From assembly GCA_036794395.1 (NCBI GenBank), contig DAIRGS010000137.1:1-18445 (forward strand): a stretch of DNA of 18,445 bases. Direction: 5' to 3'. This DNA comes from DASXMX01 sp036794395. GTDB taxonomy: Bacteria; Planctomycetota; Phycisphaerae; Tepidisphaerales; Tepidisphaeraceae. The stretch's first letter is position 1; each line of letters begins with the position of its first letter. Of the stretch, positions 15,200 to 18,445 are shown one piece after another. Made by a program: the position numbers and the translations under genes. The notes under the pieces were generated by a model. It was not told where the DNA came from and ran no database searches. It saw only the letters and a list, made by a program, of their open reading frames with translations.

Positions 15200-16432
15200 A
15201 TGTCCAATGCGAGCGCATGTGATGTGGTGGTGATCGGCGGGGGGCCTGCGGGGGCGACGGCGGCTACGCTCCTTGCCCAGCATGGGCGGCGGGTTCGGCT
15301 TTACGAGCGGGCGCGGTTTCCGCGGTTTCATATTGGGGAGTCGCTGATTCCGGAAACTTACTGGGTGCTGGAGCGGCTGGGGATGCTGCCGAAGATGCGG
15401 GCGAGTCACTTCGTTAAGAAGTATTCGGTCCAGTTTGTGAATCAGCATGGCCGGCTGTCCGCGCCGTTTTATTTTGATGAGCACAATCCGCATGAATGCT
15501 CGCAAACCTGGCAGGTGCGGCGGAGCGAGTTCGATCAGATGATGCTCGACAACGCGCGCGAGCATGGGGTGGGCGTGCGCGAAGGGGTGCGGGTTCGCGA
15601 GGTGATCTTTGAGGGGGATCGCGCGGTTGGGGTTCGGATTCAGAACGAGGATGGGTCTGAAGAGCGGGTGGATGCAAAAGTGATTGTGGATGCCAGCGGG
15701 CAGACGGCGTTGATTGCGAACCGATTCAATCTGCTGGTAAAGGACGTCGATCTGAAGAAGGGGGCAGTGTGGACGTACTGGAAGGGGGCCCTTCGCGATG
15801 AGGGGAAGAACGGCGGGGCGACGCTGGTGTGTCAAACGGCCGAGAAGAAGGGCTGGTTCTGGTATATCCCGCTGCACGATGACATTGTGAGCGTGGGCGT
15901 CGTCCGGGATTTTGGGGAGATGTTCGCCGGCGGACGGGATCATGAAACGATTTACAACGACGAACTGGAGAACTGCGGGGAAGTGAAAAGGCGGGTGGCG
16001 GGGGCTGTGCGATGCGACAAATATCACGCGACGAAGGATTACAGCTATCGGGCGACGCAGTGTGCGGGGGAGGGGTGGGTTTTGATTGGAGATGCATTTG
16101 GGTTTTTGGATCCGCTGTATTCATCGGGAGTGTTGCTCGCGCTCAAGAGCGGGCAGTTGGCGGCGGATGCAATTCATGAGGCGCTGGCGCAGAATGATTT
16201 GTCGGCCGGGGCGATGGGGAAATGGGGACCGGACTTTTGCCGGGGGATGGACCGGATGCGGAAGCTGGTGTGTGAGTATTACGACGGGTTCAGCTTCGGG
16301 GCGTTTTTGCGGAAACATCCGCACTTCAAGGGGCATCTGACAGATTTGCTGATCGGCAACCTGTTCAATGATCGGGTGGATGAGGTTGTGGGGCCGATCG
16401 ATGAGATGCGGGCGGAGATGGCGGAGGTTTGA
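15200..16432 (+). CDS. FAD-dependent halogenase-like monooxygenase
   Basis: This 410-aa flavoprotein has the PHBH/geranylgeranyl-reductase fold. DVVVIGGGPAGAT at 8-20 is the FAD Rossmann motif, GESLIP lies at 46-51, and GWFWYIP at 218-224 matches the WxWxIP motif of flavin-dependent halogenases. GDAFGFLDPLYSSG at 297-310 is the second FAD motif, in the form used by halogenases. Lysines 73/74, after the second helix, fall near where phenol and pyrrole halogenases place their catalytic Lys. Such enzymes use FADH2, oxygen and chloride or bromide, but close relatives without halogenase activity are common, so the substrate and even the chemistry are uncertain. A GAAGG at 15189-15193 supports the ATG at 15200. 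No biosynthetic cluster or flavin reductase is adjacent. Confidence 0.8.
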   Translation: MSNASACDVVVIGGGPAGATAATLLAQHGRRVRLYERARFPRFHIGESLIPETYWVLERLGMLPKMRASHFVKKYSVQFVNQHGRLSAPFYFDEHNPHECSQTWQVRRSEFDQMMLDNAREHGVGVREGVRVREVIFEGDRAVGVRIQNEDGSEERVDAKVIVDASGQTALIANRFNLLVKDVDLKKGAVWTYWKGALRDEGKNGGATLVCQTAEKKGWFWYIPLHDDIVSVGVVRDFGEMFAGGRDHETIYNDELENCGEVKRRVAGAVRCDKYHATKDYSYRATQCAGEGWVLIGDAFGFLDPLYSSGVLLALKSGQLAADAIHEALAQNDLSAGAMGKWGPDFCRGMDRMRKLVCEYYDGFSFGAFLRKHPHFKGHLTDLLIGNLFNDRVDEVVGPIDEMRAEMAEV

Positions 16433-16440
16433 AGTTGCGG

Positions 16441-16462
16441 GGTAGAAGCAATTCTATCTTTT
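16441..16462 (+). terminator. Intrinsic terminator after the halogenase-like gene
   Basis: GGTAGAA (16441-16447), tetraloop GCAA and TTCTATC (16452-16458) form a 7-bp stem with one G-T pair, followed by TTTT. It begins 9 bases after the stop codon, between two convergent genes, and works in the plus direction. Confidence 0.45.
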
Positions 16463-16492
16463 GACTGATTTCGCGGGAATGGCAACGTCGGT

Positions 16493-18235
16493 TCACCGTG
16501 CGGTGGCACGAGGTGATACTTTGGAGCGAAGATCTAGTTTCATATCGGAATGGTCCGGCGGGACGACGAAGGTTTGGCCGCTCAGAAGCCACGTACCCGG
16601 CGCGCTGGGTTCGATGAAATGGTAGGTTCCGGGGACGAGGAAGAGTTCGAAGTTGCCTTGATTGTCGGTGGGTCTGTAGAACATGACCGCGGGATGGGGG
16701 GCGCGGGGGCCGACGGCTTCGGCGGGGAGGCGCTGGTCGGGGGGGAGGAGGCTGTAGCTGTCGCCGTCGTCGTATTGGATGGCGATGCTGCGGTTGGCTT
16801 GTGGGGTGGCGGGATCGCCCGCGGTGAGCTGGCCGTGTACTCGCACCGCGGGTTTTAGTTTCAGCTCGATTTGAACGACTGGGCTGCCGGCGCGGACGAC
16901 CCGCATGACCGGGTCGCTGGCCATCTGGCCTTTCATGGCGGCGAACATGTAATAAGTATCCGGCAAAAGCAGTCCATCGTCCGTGCCCTCGGCGCCGACC
17001 ACCCCACTCTGGAAAAGCCCGTAGGTTGTGGCGCCATGGTCGTCCACCATCATGACCTGGGCACCGGCGGCGGGCTTGCCTTCAGCATCGACGACACGGA
17101 TGTGGAAGCTGGCCAGCCGAACCAACTCGATTGGGACCTCTTCGACCGGAGCCTTTGGATCCCAACTTGACGCACGGGGTTGGTAGTAGCCGCCTAAATC
17201 GGCTCTGAAGCGCACGGGTCTATCCACGTCCGCCGGCACCGATAAGCGGGCGACTCCGGTGGAATCGGTTTCGATGGCTTCATCGGAAAGGGAAGAAGAA
17301 AGTTCGGGTTTACCGAGCTTGGCGATGAAATGTGGGCTTACTTTGACGCCGGCCAGCGGACGCGCTTTACCGTCAACTACCTTCACGGTGACCGACCGCA
17401 TTCCGTTCAAGATGAAATGAACCGGCCCGACGTAGCCTGCGGCAAGGCCGGATGGATCGGCGCGACCGAGGTTGTTACTTGAGAACAGAACATAGTCGAG
17501 GCCCGTGTCGTTTTTTCGCGCCAAAATGAAAGTGGGGGATTGGCCTGAGGGTAGACGGAGAGTCGCTTTGCCGTCGACATCAGATGTGGTCTGCGATTTA
17601 TCGAGTCCCGCGACGATCTTTGCGCCGGCGACGGGACGATTCGCGGCATCGGTTACGGTGATCGGGAATTCGGCAGCGGGCTTGAGGGTGAGTTGAATGT
17701 TTTCGAAATCCGCCTGCGTGAACGAACGTCGCGGCGCCAGGACGACCCTCGCTTGCATTTTACCATCGCGCGATTCGGCGCGGAGAACCAAACGCACCTG
17801 CTTTCGCGGCTCGATCATGATGACGAAGCGGCCGTCGGCATCGGCTGAGGCTGTGTGCCTTGCGGGGTAGGGGCTGGTGGGCGGAATGGTGATCCGCGCG
17901 CCGGGGACGCCATGACCCGATTCATCAACCACTCGCCCGGCGACGAAGCGCAGCAGCTTGTCGTCCGAGCCAGCAGGTTGGGTTGAAGGCGTGGAAGCGT
18001 CGGGGTTTGTTTTCGCTGTGGGTTTGTCGGCGGGTGGTTCCAATGCCCGAAGCGGGCTCAATGAGCAGGCGAGTGTGAGTAGAACGGCGGCGAGAACTGA
18101 CAGTAGTAGTGAGAGCCGCTTTGAAAGGGGCATGCGTCGTCGGGCCGGATCGAGCGCTGCCTGGACGCGGATTTGCAGCCCGTTTCGGCTGGCCATCGCG
18201 ACGCCGAGCCGCTCGATCGTGCGTGCGGCTTTGAG
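16493..18235 (-). CDS. Envelope protein with repeated carboxypeptidase-regulatory-like domains; 5'-truncated M56/BlaR1-type protein
   Basis: The minus-strand frame is open to an ATG at 18337, but its first 34 codons are antisense to an asparagine synthase domain and are not genuine. From about 18235 the protein reads AARTIERLGVAMA and RVQAALDPARRR, then a transmembrane helix (18118-18053, LLLSVLAAVLLTLACSLSPL) and a Pro/Thr-rich linker. This is the usual ending of a planctomycete M56/BlaR1-like membrane peptidase; its HExxH part is absent. Then come at least four beta-sandwich repeats of the carboxypeptidase-regulatory type. Each is recognisable by V-x-D-x-x-G-x-P-x-x-G-A-x-V followed by D-x-x-G-x-x-x-x: GRVVDESGHGVPGARI, VTDAANRPVAGAKI, VVDGKARPLAGVKV and VVDAEGKPAAGAQV. 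A final related domain precedes the stop. If translated from the ATG at 18196 it would still be an anchored beta-repeat protein. Confidence 0.75.
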   Translation of the reverse strand, partial: LKAARTIERLGVAMASRNGLQIRVQAALDPARRRMPLSKRLSLLLSVLAAVLLTLACSLSPLRALEPPADKPTAKTNPDASTPSTQPAGSDDKLLRFVAGRVVDESGHGVPGARITIPPTSPYPARHTASADADGRFVIMIEPRKQVRLVLRAESRDGKMQARVVLAPRRSFTQADFENIQLTLKPAAEFPITVTDAANRPVAGAKIVAGLDKSQTTSDVDGKATLRLPSGQSPTFILARKNDTGLDYVLFSSNNLGRADPSGLAAGYVGPVHFILNGMRSVTVKVVDGKARPLAGVKVSPHFIAKLGKPELSSSLSDEAIETDSTGVARLSVPADVDRPVRFRADLGGYYQPRASSWDPKAPVEEVPIELVRLASFHIRVVDAEGKPAAGAQVMMVDDHGATTYGLFQSGVVGAEGTDDGLLLPDTYYMFAAMKGQMASDPVMRVVRAGSPVVQIELKLKPAVRVHGQLTAGDPATPQANRSIAIQYDDGDSYSLLPPDQRLPAEAVGPRAPHPAVMFYRPTDNQGNFELFLVPGTYHFIEPSAPGTWLLSGQTFVVPPDHSDMKLDLRSKVSPRATAR

Positions 18236-18239
18236 TTCG

Positions 18240-18445
18240 CCGGCCGTGGGTTGTTTTCTCAGCGGCGGCCTGGACAGCTCGACCGTGGTCGGAATCACCG
18301 GCGAAATCACCGGCGCACCTGCGCACAGCTTTACCATCGGCTTCGCCGCCGAAGGTTATGACGAGATGGAATACGCGCGCACCGCGGCCCGTCATTTCGG
18401 CGCACGACATGAAGCCTATTACGTCACACCGGAAGACGTGCGCAA
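18240..18445 (+). CDS. Asparagine synthase C-terminal (synthetase) domain, truncated at both ends
   Basis: In the frame starting at 18240 the plus strand reads AVGCFLSGGLDSSTVVG, the ATP-pyrophosphatase loop of asparagine synthetases (SGGLDSS at 18261-18281). It continues with ITGAPAHSFTIGFAAEGYDE, MEYARTAARHFGARHEAYYV and TPEDVR to the window edge. This is the amidotransferase-type asparagine synthase C-terminal domain, which forms aspartyl-AMP and uses ammonia from an N-terminal glutaminase. The roughly 200-250 residues normally before this point are absent; the sequence to the left belongs to the minus-strand envelope protein. The 3' part is cut by the window edge. The PP-loop residues are intact, so the fragment was recently functional or joins a real gene through an artefactual junction. 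Confidence 0.75.

Noticed and set aside
18245..18318. Direct repeat AATCACCGGCG (18292-18302) and AATCACCGGCG (18304-18314) as the cause of the right-end junction.
   Set aside because: It lies well inside the asparagine synthase domain, where both copies encode part of the normal protein (ITGEITG), not at the breakpoint.

Overview
The window is GC-rich and looks chromosomal, from an uncultured planctomycete, most likely of the Phycisphaerae. The clues are: a two-helix membrane protein ending in a CxxC...CPEC zinc ribbon of a type I associate with that group; an integrase of a planctomycete-like variant family; an envelope protein with stacked carboxypeptidase-regulatory-like domains behind an M56/BlaR1-like membrane segment; weak use of Shine-Dalgarno sites; and short AAAGGTG/AAGGAGAC-type repeats between genes. 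The taxonomic call comes from family resemblance only; no search was run.

Layout, left to right. Bases 1-5257 are ordinary chromosome: the signal-peptide start of an off-window gene (-), a lipoprotein of unknown function (+), a Tat-exported FMN alpha-hydroxy-acid dehydrogenase (+), a small minus-strand cluster around a PD-(D/E)XK nuclease-like protein, a TlpA-type thiol-disulfide oxidoreductase (+) and a DUF1963 protein (-). At 5857 a tRNA with a CAU anticodon is followed directly by a tyrosine integrase (6038-7342), the usual signature of a genomic island's integration end. What follows is debris rather than cargo: an empty stretch, an RHS/YD-repeat gene broken by frameshifts, and a DinB-family gene lacking its 5' half where it meets the RHS fragment. 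Next come an SGNH/GDSL hydrolase with membrane helices, a small Cys-rich protein and an orphan Imm1-like immunity protein.

The most interesting part is 11066-14869. Two minus-strand genes overlapping by 4 bases (ATGA) encode an RNA ligase (KxDG nucleotidyltransferase) and an HD-domain plus P-loop kinase fusion. Together they have the activities for a complete RNA end-healing and sealing pathway: the HD domain removes 2',3'-phosphates, the kinase phosphorylates 5'-OH ends and the ligase joins them. Less than 1 kb away, on the other strand, is a receiver-fold protein with the LDHDL and HSSN signatures of the cyclic-phosphate-processing receiver (cREC) family, which I recall as linked to RNA repair. 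It is followed by a guanine deaminase (guaD).

The right end holds a FAD-dependent halogenase-like monooxygenase with a WxWxIP motif, a probable terminator, and a long minus-strand protein of repeated beta-sandwich domains. At about 18236-18240 that protein loses its 5' portion exactly where a plus-strand asparagine synthase C-terminal domain, lacking its own N-terminal half, begins. This is a rearrangement junction or an assembly chimera.
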